The translations under genes were made by a program, and so were the position numbers. The notes beneath the pieces were generated by a model that saw nothing but the letters and a program-made list of their open reading frames with translations, was not told the origin of the DNA and did no database searches. From UBA7398 sp947491605 (lineage in GTDB: Bacteria; Actinomycetota; Actinomycetes; Nanopelagicales; Nanopelagicaceae): a stretch of 17,393 nt of DNA. Position 1 is the first letter of the stretch. The number at the start of each line of letters is the position of its first letter. The stretch is from the NCBI GenBank assembly GCA_947491605.1, contig CANLJW010000021.1, positions 1 to 17,393 of the forward strand. The letters are read 5' to 3'. Positions 1-6,816 of this stretch are shown here, piece after piece.

Positions 1-33
1 GTCGATGAAGATGAACTCGAGGAAGTAAGTTGA
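1..33 (+). CDS. 3' end of an unidentified upstream gene
   Basis: Reading frame 1 is open from the window edge and gives an acidic tail VDEDELEEVS followed by TGA at 31-33. The stop overlaps the TTG start of the next gene (30-32), a TTGA overlap typical of translationally coupled genes. Only ten codons are visible, so the product cannot be named. Confidence 0.55.
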   Translation, partial: VDEDELEEVS

Positions 34-410
34 GCACTGAATACATCCCTGGAACTTGTAACTTAGGGAAGAGCGAAGTTCGTCGTCGCCAAATTGTTGC
101 GCTAATCGGGGCAGCTTTTTCGATTTCAAGTGGTTTCAACCTCGCCTCCGCAAACGTTTCCACAATTGGAAAGTTTTCTATCTTTTTGCCACTCATGGTT
201 TTCGCAATCGGTTTTGTACAATCTCGAAAAAAGTTTTGTTTGGCATATGGGCTTGCCGGCACATTCAACTTAGGAAAAATGGGTCAAATTTCTAAAGTAC
301 AAAATCCAGCTGATCGCGCTGCTGATCGGAAAACAGCTTTAGTAATTCTTGCTCAATCAGCCGCGCTTACCCTAGCTCTCACTTTAGCTTTCGTAATAGC
401 CACCCGTTAA
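30..410 (+). CDS. Small membrane protein with paired CNLG/FNLG motifs, function unknown
   Basis: A 126-residue protein with a TTG start that overlaps the preceding stop codon. Near the N-terminus it has GTCNLGKSEVRRRQ, then two closely spaced hydrophobic segments (about residues 22-42 and 47-64). A second copy of the motif follows, FCLAYGLAGTFNLGKMG (about 69-85), and a third hydrophobic segment lies near the C-terminus (about 104-124). The duplicated Cys...(N/F)NLGK pattern resembles small uncharacterised bacterial membrane proteins I recall with Cys-Asn-(I/L)-Gly and Cys...FN(F/L)G motifs. I know no assigned function. It lies 29 nt before the TerC-family gene on the same strand and is probably co-transcribed with it. 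Confidence 0.75.
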   Translation: MSTEYIPGTCNLGKSEVRRRQIVALIGAAFSISSGFNLASANVSTIGKFSIFLPLMVFAIGFVQSRKKFCLAYGLAGTFNLGKMGQISKVQNPADRAADRKTALVILAQSAALTLALTLAFVIATR

Positions 411-439
411 TAAAGCCTTAAAGAGAATCGAAAAATTAG

Positions 440-1333
440 ATGACTGACGCCAAAACTTGGGGAGTCACGATTGCATTACTCCTCGGCGTACTTGTGTTGG
501 ATTTATTATTAGCAATTAAAAATCGCAAACGAGAAACCACAGTAAAAGATGCTGCGCTTTGGACAATTTTCTATGTGGTTGCCGCAATTATCTTTGGACT
601 GAATCTGCAATTTAATGGGGTTGCTGGCCATGGTGAAGAATTCTTTGCTGGGTGGTTAACGGAATATTCACTCTCGGTAGATAACGTCTTTATTTTCATA
701 ATATTGCTGGCGAATTTGAGCGTTAAACGAGAGAGCGCACAATTAATTTTATTGGCTGGCATAGCAATTGCCTTGGTTTTGCGAGGTATTTTTATTGCAC
801 TTGGTTCGGCCCTGATTTCTAAGTTCTCCGCAGCATTCTTTATCTTCGCAATAATTTTAATAGCCACTGCTTGGAAGCTAATAAAGGAAAAACATGGTGA
901 TGAAAAGGTATATAAAGAAGGCCGGATAATCACGGCACTTCGAAAGCGCGGCGCTTCTACTTTCACGATCGCTTTGGTGGCAGTCGGAACCACAGATTTA
1001 ATATTTGCACTCGATTCGATACCTGCAATATTTGGTCTAACCAAAGATCCTTACATCGTATTCACTGCAAACGCATTTGCACTAATGGGACTTCGCCAAC
1101 TTTATTTCTTACTGGCCGGGTTAGTCGACCGTTTAATTTATCTTTCTAAGGGCTTAGCGGTAATTCTTGGATTTATTGGATTTAAGCTCTTCATTGAAGG
1201 CTTGCATGGCGTAGGTATCGATAAAATCGGTTTCTACGAAATCCCACATATCTCGCTCACGGTGAGCCTAGGTGTGATCGGAGCTGCGTTATCTGTTACG
1301 ACCTTGATAAGTTTAACGGCGACGCGAAAATAG
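440..1333 (+). CDS. TerC/Alx-family integral membrane metal exporter
   Basis: A 297-residue polytopic membrane protein of the TerC family, whose members (e.g. Alx, YceF) export manganese and protect against metal stress. Two family signatures are clear. One is WLTEYSLSVDNVFIF at about 72-86, with acidic E75 and D81 inside a membrane segment. The other is the symmetrical TTDLIFALDSIPAIFGLT at about 184-201, with D186 and D192. Buried acidic residues in matching halves are the expected metal-binding sites. The start ATG is preceded by only a weak purine stretch (AAAGAGAA). Length is close to other TerC proteins (about 300-330). The gap to the upstream gene is too short for a yybP-ykoY manganese riboswitch. 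The exact ion is inferred from the family only. Confidence 0.92.
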   Translation: MTDAKTWGVTIALLLGVLVLDLLLAIKNRKRETTVKDAALWTIFYVVAAIIFGLNLQFNGVAGHGEEFFAGWLTEYSLSVDNVFIFIILLANLSVKRESAQLILLAGIAIALVLRGIFIALGSALISKFSAAFFIFAIILIATAWKLIKEKHGDEKVYKEGRIITALRKRGASTFTIALVAVGTTDLIFALDSIPAIFGLTKDPYIVFTANAFALMGLRQLYFLLAGLVDRLIYLSKGLAVILGFIGFKLFIEGLHGVGIDKIGFYEIPHISLTVSLGVIGAALSVTTLISLTATRK

Positions 1334-1337
1334 TTTC

Positions 1338-1475
1338 TTAAATAAGTGCTCGTCGGGCTGGCTGAAGCGCCACAAATCCAACGGATATTCCTGCAATTAA
1401 AACATGTCGTAAATTTTGCTTAATAGGTCTATAGTCATTTGTAGAAGGGAACAATATATGGAAATAATTATTCAT
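1338..1475 (-). pseudogene. Possible C-terminal remnant of a membrane permease (FtsX-like tail)
   Basis: On the minus strand, in the gap between the terC-like gene and hpf, an open frame ends with a hydrophobic helix (VLIAGISVGFVALQ) followed by PARRALI and a TAA stop at 1340-1338. A hydrophobic helix followed by PARRA at the extreme C-terminus is characteristic of FtsX/MacB-type ABC permeases. The frame runs back to an ATG at 1475, inside the hpf gene, but the first 24 codons do not look like a permease. A real permease would be far longer, so this is either a decayed tail or chance. Confidence 0.25.
1430..1435 (+). promoter_or_regulatory. Likely -10 box for hpf
   Basis: TATAGT at 1430-1435 is 22 nt before the hpf ATG and is followed by the hpf Shine-Dalgarno GAAGGGA. 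No good -35 hexamer is seen at the usual distance. Confidence 0.4.
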
Positions 1476-1796
1476 CCAAGGAACGCAGCTCTAGCGGAAG
1501 ATTTCAGAGAAATTGCCTTAGAAAAATTAGAGAGCATTAAAAGATTTAAAGTTAAAATTGACCGGATTGAGTTAGAAGTTATACACGAAAGTAATCCTAA
1601 GTTCGGAAAGAAGTCTCATAAAGTAGTGCTGACTTCACGGGGGAGTGGCCCGCTACTACGTTCAGAATCTTATGGCTTTAATGATTTGGCAGCTTTTGAC
1701 GATGCTGTAGAAAATTTAGAACTGCAAATAAGAAAGGTGCATGAACGATCTAAAGAAATATTGCGTGGCTCCATCAGAAAAGAAACTAGTAATTGA
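1458..1796 (+). CDS. hpf: Ribosome hibernation promoting factor, short HPF/RaiA type
   Basis: A 112-residue protein of the HPF/RaiA (S30AE) family. It binds the 30S decoding region in stress or stationary phase and silences ribosomes. The sequence fits the beta-alpha-beta-beta-beta-alpha fold: an N-terminal strand MEIIIHPRN, an amphipathic helix (about 13-28), strands around KIDRIELEVIHES and KVVLTSRG, then a helix with AAFDDAVENLELQIRKVHERSKE, the most recognisable family stretch. No C-terminal dimerisation domain follows, so this is the short form, whereas many actinobacteria carry a long HPF. I chose ATG 1458 over an upstream TTG at 1416 because GAAGGGA (1444-1450) lies 7 nt before it and family similarity begins there. 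It appears monocistronic. Confidence 0.8.
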   Translation: MEIIIHPRNAALAEDFREIALEKLESIKRFKVKIDRIELEVIHESNPKFGKKSHKVVLTSRGSGPLLRSESYGFNDLAAFDDAVENLELQIRKVHERSKEILRGSIRKETSN

Positions 1797-1798
1797 AA

Positions 1799-1947
1799 CT
1801 ATTTTAAATAATTAACCGAAGGTTCGTAAGCATCATAAAAAGCGGTGTTCTAATAGCCCTGGTTCGGATCGAATATCTGCCCTTTGATTTCACCCTGTCC
1901 GAGTGACAAGTGCTCCATTTTTCCTGATCTAATTCTTCTTCGGACAT
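1799..1947 (-). pseudogene. Candidate decayed small gene (frameshift plus amber stop)
   Basis: An ATG at 1947 on the minus strand has an AGGGAA ribosome-binding site 8 nt upstream and begins MSEEELDQEK. It then enters an arginine- and cysteine-rich frame that does not look like protein. If the A5 run at 1922-1918 had six A, the frame would continue as MEHLSLGQGEIKGQIFDPNQGY, hit TAG (1852-1850), and beyond it read NTAFYDAYEPSVNYLK before TAG at 1801-1799. The shifted frame has ordinary amino-acid composition on both sides of the amber codon. I do not recognise the family. Alternatives are an intact 47-residue peptide in the original frame, or chance. Confidence 0.3.
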
Positions 1948-2061
1948 TACAAATTCCCTGAGATTTGAACATTGATTGATGTGATTAGCCAATTATTACA
2001 AAGTGCCGCTTACGGTCAACTCGCAAGCGAAAATCATGCGCTAGGAATAGCGGCTCTAAGT

Positions 2062-2067
2062 TAGGCT
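2062..2067 (+). promoter_or_regulatory. Leaderless promoter -10 box of argG
   Basis: TAGGCT lies exactly 6 nt before the argG ATG, and the intervening bases (ACCCCT) contain no Shine-Dalgarno. This spacing puts the transcription start at or next to the A of ATG, the actinobacterial leaderless arrangement. A short stem (CGCTA / TAGCG, 2039-2052) lies at the -35 position. Confidence 0.6.
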
Positions 2068-2073
2068 ACCCCT

Positions 2074-3417
2074 ATGTCAAAAGTTCTTGCATCCCTCCCA
2101 GTTGGCGAAAAAGTCGGAATCGCATTCTCCGGCGGACTTGATACTTCAGTAGCGGTTGCTTGGATGCGCGAGAAAGGTGCGATTCCTTGCACCTATACCG
2201 CAGATCTTGGCCAATATGACGAACCAGATATTGCTTCAATCCCGGACCGAGCAAAAGCATACGGCGCCGAAATTTCACGGTTAGTTGATTGCCGCCTTTC
2301 ACTAGTTGAAGAAGGGCTTGCTGCGATTGCTTGCGGTGCATTTCATATTAGAACTGGTGGAAAACTATATTTCAATACCACCCCACTTGGTCGCGCTGTA
2401 ACCGGAACGTTATTAGTGCGCGCCATGTTGCAAGATGGCGTTTCAATTTGGGGCGATGGCTCAACTTATAAAGGTAACGATATTGAACGTTTCTATCGAT
2501 ATGGCCTATTGGCTAATCCAAAACTTAGAATCTATAAACCATGGTTAGATGCAGATTTCGTTGCTGAACTTGGTGGTCGAAAAGAGATGTCCGAGTGGTT
2601 GGCTAACCATAAATTGCCTTACCGAGATAGCGTTGAAAAAGCTTATTCAACCGATGCCAACATTCTTGGCGCAACTCACGAAGCAAAAACTTTAGAATTG
2701 CTGGAAACCTCAATTGAAATCATCGAACCAATCATGGGCGTTAAATTTTGGGATCCGAAAGTTTCTATCGAAAGTGAAGATTTTCGAATTGGATTTGTGC
2801 AAGGACGACCAGTTTCAATTAATGGCAAGGAATTTAAAGATTCTGTTGCGCTAATGAACGAAGCTAATTCGGTAGGCGGTAGACATGGTCTTGGCATGTC
2901 AGACCAGATTGAAAATCGAATTATTGAAGCTAAGAGCCGTGGCATCTATGAAGCACCTGGCATGGCGCTCTTATTTATTGCATATGAAAGATTGATAAGC
3001 GCAATCCATAACGAAGACACAATTGCTAATTACCATGCTGAGGGAAGGCGTTTAGGTCGATTGCTTTATGAAGGTCGATGGCTTGATCCGCAGGCGCTAA
3101 TGCTTAGAGAATCACTTCAGAGATGGGTTGCTTCGGCGGTTACGGGTGAAGTAACAATTCGACTCCGCCGCGGTGATGATTATTCAATTATTAATACAAC
3201 CGGTCCATCTTTTAGCTACCACCCAGATAAATTATCGATGGAACGAACTGAAGGCGCAGCATTTGGACCAGTTGATCGAATTGGCCAATTAACTATGCGA
3301 AATCTTGATATTGCAGATACCCGTGCCAAGTTAGAGCTATACAAAGCGCAAGGACAACTTGGTGGCGGCCAATTTAAATTAATTGGCGAGATAGATAGTG
3401 GAGATTCAAAGAGCTAA
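2074..3417 (+). CDS. argG: Argininosuccinate synthase, long (E. coli-like) type
   Basis: A 447-residue cytoplasmic enzyme that joins citrulline and aspartate using ATP to give argininosuccinate (EC 6.3.4.5), the penultimate step of arginine synthesis. The N-terminal PP-loop SGGLDTS is at residues 19-25. Long stretches match the E. coli enzyme from memory: FNTTPLGRAVTGT, WGDGSTYKGNDIERFYRYGL, EKAYSTDANILGATHEAK, GGRHGLGMSDQIENRIIEAK and DRIGQLTMRNLDI. Length equals E. coli ArgG (447) rather than the roughly 400-residue enzyme usual in actinobacterial arg operons. It stands alone: no argH, argF or argR is visible nearby. The ATG is fixed by a leaderless -10 box 6 nt upstream. It converges on the oxidoreductase gene with a 19-nt gap and no evident terminator. 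Confidence 0.96.
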   Translation: MSKVLASLPVGEKVGIAFSGGLDTSVAVAWMREKGAIPCTYTADLGQYDEPDIASIPDRAKAYGAEISRLVDCRLSLVEEGLAAIACGAFHIRTGGKLYFNTTPLGRAVTGTLLVRAMLQDGVSIWGDGSTYKGNDIERFYRYGLLANPKLRIYKPWLDADFVAELGGRKEMSEWLANHKLPYRDSVEKAYSTDANILGATHEAKTLELLETSIEIIEPIMGVKFWDPKVSIESEDFRIGFVQGRPVSINGKEFKDSVALMNEANSVGGRHGLGMSDQIENRIIEAKSRGIYEAPGMALLFIAYERLISAIHNEDTIANYHAEGRRLGRLLYEGRWLDPQALMLRESLQRWVASAVTGEVTIRLRRGDDYSIINTTGPSFSYHPDKLSMERTEGAAFGPVDRIGQLTMRNLDIADTRAKLELYKAQGQLGGGQFKLIGEIDSGDSKS

Positions 3418-3436
3418 TTAGTTTGCTACAACCTAG

Positions 3437-4564
3437 TTATGCTTTTAAGTTTCCACCGATTGCAATTCCTTCGCGGATACATATTGCTTTTGCAATTTTA
3501 AGCGAAATCTCTAAATCTTCGTTTCCATCAGCAATTGGGTTTGCGCTTTGTTTTCCAGTTGTAGCAAGAGTATGGAAAGCTGTTAGTTCAATTTCGAATG
3601 AAGGTAAATACGACTCTGTGGTGGTATTTTCATGATCAAGTCCGATTCGTTTCGTTGAAATCAATTTTGTAGGAACTCGAAGAATATATGGGCTAGGGAA
3701 GATGATGTGATGTCCTTCGAACTCATTTACCCATCGAATTTCTTCTTGGTAGAGCGGGTATTGATCTAAATAGAACCATCTAATTGTGATTCTGACATTG
3801 TCGGCAGTGCGTGCATTAATAATTATGGAATGAGCTTTTTCACTGCCGTCATTTGGCCAACGATCCACAAAATCAACTTCAGTTATATGTAGATCTAGAG
3901 CCCGTAAAACGGATAACTCATGAATAACGCTACCTAGAATTACATCGGTATAAAAACTTCCAAAAGAATCCGCCGCAGCTTCGCCCAGGGCAGTAACTTG
4001 GATCTGTCGGTCGCTACTCTTAAATTTCTCAATCAATTCTTTTGGTGCTGGCGCAGATGTTACTGAAATTTCCGTTGTTGCAAGCTGGCTCTCGCCACTT
4101 GGATGCAGCACGATAACATCCACCGTACGTGGCCGACTTTTAATCAGTTTTTTTACCGCTGTTACTGCGGGATCAAATGTTTTCATGTAACCGATCATGA
4201 GTTTTTTGCCAGAAGCGCTAAGTGCAACTTCTATAGATTTCATTTCTTCTCTTGTGTAGGCGAGCGGTTTTTCGCAGAATACATCTAAGCCAGAATTGAG
4301 AGCTTTAACGACAACTTCAGCATGGCTTCCCGAATTTAAAATTACAACGGCATCTATCAATGATGATGCAAACATTTCTTCAGGAGCGGGAAATCTATTA
4401 ACTATTCCAAAACGGTCCGCCAGCAAATTAGCCGCAGCAATATTAAAATCGGCAATTGCAGCAACTGCGAAGAGATCACTCCGTCGCGTGAGAATCGGGA
4501 GGTGGACGGAAGAAGCGACCGCGCCAGCACCTATTACTCCTACACGAACGATCTGATTGCTCAC
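3437..4564 (-). CDS. Gfo/Idh/MocA-family NAD(P)-dependent oxidoreductase, divergent
   Basis: A 375-residue two-domain dehydrogenase of a family that oxidises sugars, inositols and glycosides at a ring hydroxyl. The Rossmann nucleotide motif VGVIGAGAVASS is at residues 8-19 and the catalytic-lysine motif EKPLA at 98-102. The family's paired Asp/His usually reads DxxxH. Here His215 (SVIHELSVL) is present but the residue four before it is Gly211. About 37 extra residues separate the lysine motif from this His compared with B. subtilis inositol dehydrogenase. It is therefore not an ordinary IolG, although the setting suggests it acts on inositol or an inositol glycoside. The GTG start at 4564 is chosen because GGAGGAAA (4574-4567) lies just upstream. 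Extending to 4693 would run into the divergent gene. It is transcribed away from the glycosidase gene. Confidence 0.85.
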   Translation of the reverse strand: MSNQIVRVGVIGAGAVASSVHLPILTRRSDLFAVAAIADFNIAAANLLADRFGIVNRFPAPEEMFASSLIDAVVILNSGSHAEVVVKALNSGLDVFCEKPLAYTREEMKSIEVALSASGKKLMIGYMKTFDPAVTAVKKLIKSRPRTVDVIVLHPSGESQLATTEISVTSAPAPKELIEKFKSSDRQIQVTALGEAAADSFGSFYTDVILGSVIHELSVLRALDLHITEVDFVDRWPNDGSEKAHSIIINARTADNVRITIRWFYLDQYPLYQEEIRWVNEFEGHHIIFPSPYILRVPTKLISTKRIGLDHENTTTESYLPSFEIELTAFHTLATTGKQSANPIADGNEDLEISLKIAKAICIREGIAIGGNLKA

Positions 4565-4638
4565 GCTTTCCTCCAAATTAAGTGACTTATTTCCATTAAA
4601 TCTTAGCGAATTTGGTAAAAAGTAGCGAGCATCTACAG

Positions 4639-4644
4639 AATAAT
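4639..4644 (+). promoter_or_regulatory. Leaderless-type -10 box of the glycosidase gene
   Basis: AATAAT (5 of 6 match to TATAAT) ends 7 nt before the ATG at 4652, with no Shine-Dalgarno between. The intergenic span also carries an inverted repeat CCAAATT (4573-4579) / AATTTGG (4609-4615) that may be shared by the divergent promoters. Confidence 0.4.
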
Positions 4645-4651
4645 TCGAAGC

Positions 4652-5935
4652 ATGACGGAAAAAAGTAGCGCTCCTACTCCGGAAGACCTGCAATGGTTAA
4701 AAACGGTAGTTACAAATATCCATATAAAAAATCGCCAGCGCGGCCACGCAACTTGGTCTGGTCATGATTTTGATTTCACCTGTCCTTCTTCGGTAACTTA
4801 CCCATTTCAATGGTTCTGGGATTCTTGTTTTCATGCAATTGCGCTGAGCCATATTGATTTAGCAAAAGCCGAAGCTGAGATAAAAAGTCTATTAAAGAAT
4901 CAACATGACGATGGTTTTATTTCGCACGTCACATTCTGGCAACGCGATAGTTTTGAAGAGATGGTTTCAACTTACGCGATTGCATTCCGGTCAAAATACT
5001 TATCAGATGAGATGCAACCACCATTGTTAGCTGAAGCTGTGCAAGCTGTCGCAGAACGTGGCCGCGGCGCTGAATTCATTAACGAAGTATTGCCGAGTGT
5101 TCGTAGATTCTATGAATGGTTGCATAACGTTAGAAATCCATTTGGTGATGGGTTAATTCGTGTGGTCCAACCCGATGAGACTGGCCTCGATCACTCTCCT
5201 AAGTGGGATGAGCTAATGAACATTCAAGATGAAGAGCACGATAGTTGGGATCGTGGTTGGCACTCGATTTGCGACCCTTACGATAAATTTAATCGAGATC
5301 CAAAGAAGATGATTGCGTTAAATCATTTTGTTGTTGCAGATGTAATGGTAAATGTTATTTATATTGAAAATTTAAGAGTTCTTGCAGAGCTTTGCCTGCA
5401 AGTTAAAGATGAGGCTAGCGCTGCTATTTATATAGCTCGTGCAGCGAAAGCTCGAGATTCCTTAGAAGAACTTTGTTGGGATGAAACAGATCGCCTCTAT
5501 TACGATGTAAACGGCAAAGAGAATAAGAAACTTCGAGTTAATACATTTACCTCGCTAATGCCGCTCTTGTTGGCAGATTTAGCGCCTAAAAAAGTCGAAG
5601 CATTGATGGCTCATCTGCTCAATCCAGAGGAGTATTGGGCGGAATTTCCAATACCTAGCACTGCAATGAACCATCCGACTTATCGTCCAGAAACGGTTGG
5701 TGGAAATCTAGTGTGGCGCGGACCAACTTGGATTAATAGCAATTGGTATTTAGCGCGTGGCTTAATGCGACATGGCAGAGTAGATCTTGCTCGAGTGATT
5801 GCGAATCAAAGCATCGTTGCGATGCGTAAAAGTGGTGTTCGTGAATATTACAACCCACAGAGCGCCTCTGGCCGCGGCGCACCAGATTTTAGTTGGTCAA
5901 CTATTCTCCTTGATTTGGTTATGATGGTTCTCTAA
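4652..5935 (+). CDS. GH63 / mannosylglycerate-hydrolase-like glycoside hydrolase
   Basis: A 427-residue protein with the (alpha/alpha)6-barrel pattern of the MGH1-like/GH63 group, inverting hydrolases that act on alpha-glucosides, mannosylglycerate or glucosylglycerate. Visible motifs are YPFQWFWDSCFHA (50-62), QHDDGFISH (84-92), QPDETGLDHSPKWDE (173-187), ETVGGNLVWRGPTWINSNWY (347-366), and REYYNPQSASGRGAPDFSW (397-415). By analogy with Thermus mannosylglycerate hydrolase, Asp180 is the likely general acid and Glu398 the likely base. No signal peptide is seen, so it acts in the cytoplasm on an imported compact glycoside. Its stop overlaps the next ATG by 1 nt (TAATG), so it is coupled to the IolE-like gene. 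An inositol glycoside as substrate is inferred from context; mannosyl- or glucosylglycerate remains possible. Confidence 0.82.
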   Translation: MTEKSSAPTPEDLQWLKTVVTNIHIKNRQRGHATWSGHDFDFTCPSSVTYPFQWFWDSCFHAIALSHIDLAKAEAEIKSLLKNQHDDGFISHVTFWQRDSFEEMVSTYAIAFRSKYLSDEMQPPLLAEAVQAVAERGRGAEFINEVLPSVRRFYEWLHNVRNPFGDGLIRVVQPDETGLDHSPKWDELMNIQDEEHDSWDRGWHSICDPYDKFNRDPKKMIALNHFVVADVMVNVIYIENLRVLAELCLQVKDEASAAIYIARAAKARDSLEELCWDETDRLYYDVNGKENKKLRVNTFTSLMPLLLADLAPKKVEALMAHLLNPEEYWAEFPIPSTAMNHPTYRPETVGGNLVWRGPTWINSNWYLARGLMRHGRVDLARVIANQSIVAMRKSGVREYYNPQSASGRGAPDFSWSTILLDLVMMVL

Positions 5936-6816
5936 TGACAAATCCGAGAATTAGATTGCACAATGCAAAAGTTGGCATAGTTCCCTTGAATTGGAAATAT
6001 GATCCGAACCAAAAGGAGAAATTCCTTTTAGAAATCGCGCAGTATGGTTTTGCAGGAATTCAAGTTTCAGGTGAACAAGCCGAATCCTCGGAATTTCGCG
6101 AGTTGATGAAAAAATATAACGTTGCGCCTGCCGAACAATATTTGCCAATTAAATGTAATGAGGATGGACTATTATCAGGCGCTGAAGCTGAAGCTGAATT
6201 AATAATTAAGCAGGCTGCGGGTGCTGGCGTTGAAATGATTGTGTTTGCGGCGGATGGTTCCGAAGATCGAGACCGGAGCGCTGGAAATGCGGATAACGGT
6301 CCCGGACTTTCCGAAACGGGTTTTAAAGTTATGGCTGAATTCGTAGAGCGGCATGCGGCGGTTGCTGCAAGCCACGGGATGAAATCTTCATTTCATCCAC
6401 ATGGCGCTACCTATATCGAAACTCCGCGCGAAACTAAGAAATTAATGGCAATGCTTAGTGAAAAAATAGGGCTCTGTTTAGATGTGGGTCATTGGATTGT
6501 TGGCGGCGGTGATCCAGTTGTAGCAGTATCTGAATATGGCGATCGGATTTCACATGTTCACGTAAAAGATGTGAGCGGCGATGTGTTGGCAAAAATGATC
6601 TCAAAAGACGTTGAAACCATGGGTTTTGCCGTTGATGAGTTAAAACTATTTGTTCCAGCTGGCACCGGTCTATTGAAAGTTAAAGAGTTATTTATTGCGC
6701 TCGATAAATTAAATTATTCTGGATGGTTAATGAGCGAACAAGACACTGCCTGGGAGCCTTCGCAAGAAGCTTCCGCGGTGTCGATGGCTAATATTCAAGC
6801 TGCGCTAACTAACTAA
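5935..6816 (+). CDS. IolE-like sugar isomerase/dehydratase (second paralogue)
   Basis: A 293-residue xylose-isomerase-like TIM barrel (AP endonuclease family 2 fold), related to 2-keto-myo-inositol dehydratase. It shares with IolE the opening VGIVPLNWKYD, FHPHGATYIETP (153-164), LCLDVGHWIVGGGDP (180-194), HVHVKD (207-212) and SEQD (267-270). Glu, Asp and His within these motifs are the expected divalent-metal ligands. It differs from the other iolE at 11313: HPHGA replaces HPHAG, and LDVGHW replaces LDTGHI. It follows the glycosidase with a 1-nt overlap and ends convergently with iolD, the two stop codons overlapping at 6813-6816. It may act on a keto-inositol isomer or catalyse elimination of a 3-keto-glycoside made by the neighbouring oxidoreductase; the exact reaction is uncertain. 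Confidence 0.82.
   Translation: MTNPRIRLHNAKVGIVPLNWKYDPNQKEKFLLEIAQYGFAGIQVSGEQAESSEFRELMKKYNVAPAEQYLPIKCNEDGLLSGAEAEAELIIKQAAGAGVEMIVFAADGSEDRDRSAGNADNGPGLSETGFKVMAEFVERHAAVAASHGMKSSFHPHGATYIETPRETKKLMAMLSEKIGLCLDVGHWIVGGGDPVVAVSEYGDRISHVHVKDVSGDVLAKMISKDVETMGFAVDELKLFVPAGTGLLKVKELFIALDKLNYSGWLMSEQDTAWEPSQEASAVSMANIQAALTN

Noticed and set aside
411..439. yybP-ykoY manganese riboswitch before the TerC-family gene
   Set aside because: The gap is 29 nt, far too short for this riboswitch.
571..1044. 157-codon open frame on the minus strand inside the terC-like gene
   Set aside because: Shadow of a clear TerC coding frame; composition is not protein-like and no ribosome-binding site is seen.
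1804..1992. Intact 62-codon minus-strand protein
   Set aside because: The long version has no ribosome-binding site and an implausible Arg/Cys-rich composition; I list the shorter broken-gene reading instead at low confidence.
2039..2052. CGCTA-GGAA-TAGCG stem upstream of argG as a terminator
   Set aside because: Only 5 bp and followed by no T tract; too weak to call.
4565..4693. N-terminal extension of the oxidoreductase
   Set aside because: It would run into the divergent glycosidase gene, has no Rossmann-like residues, and a GTG with GGAGGA at 4564 is a better start.
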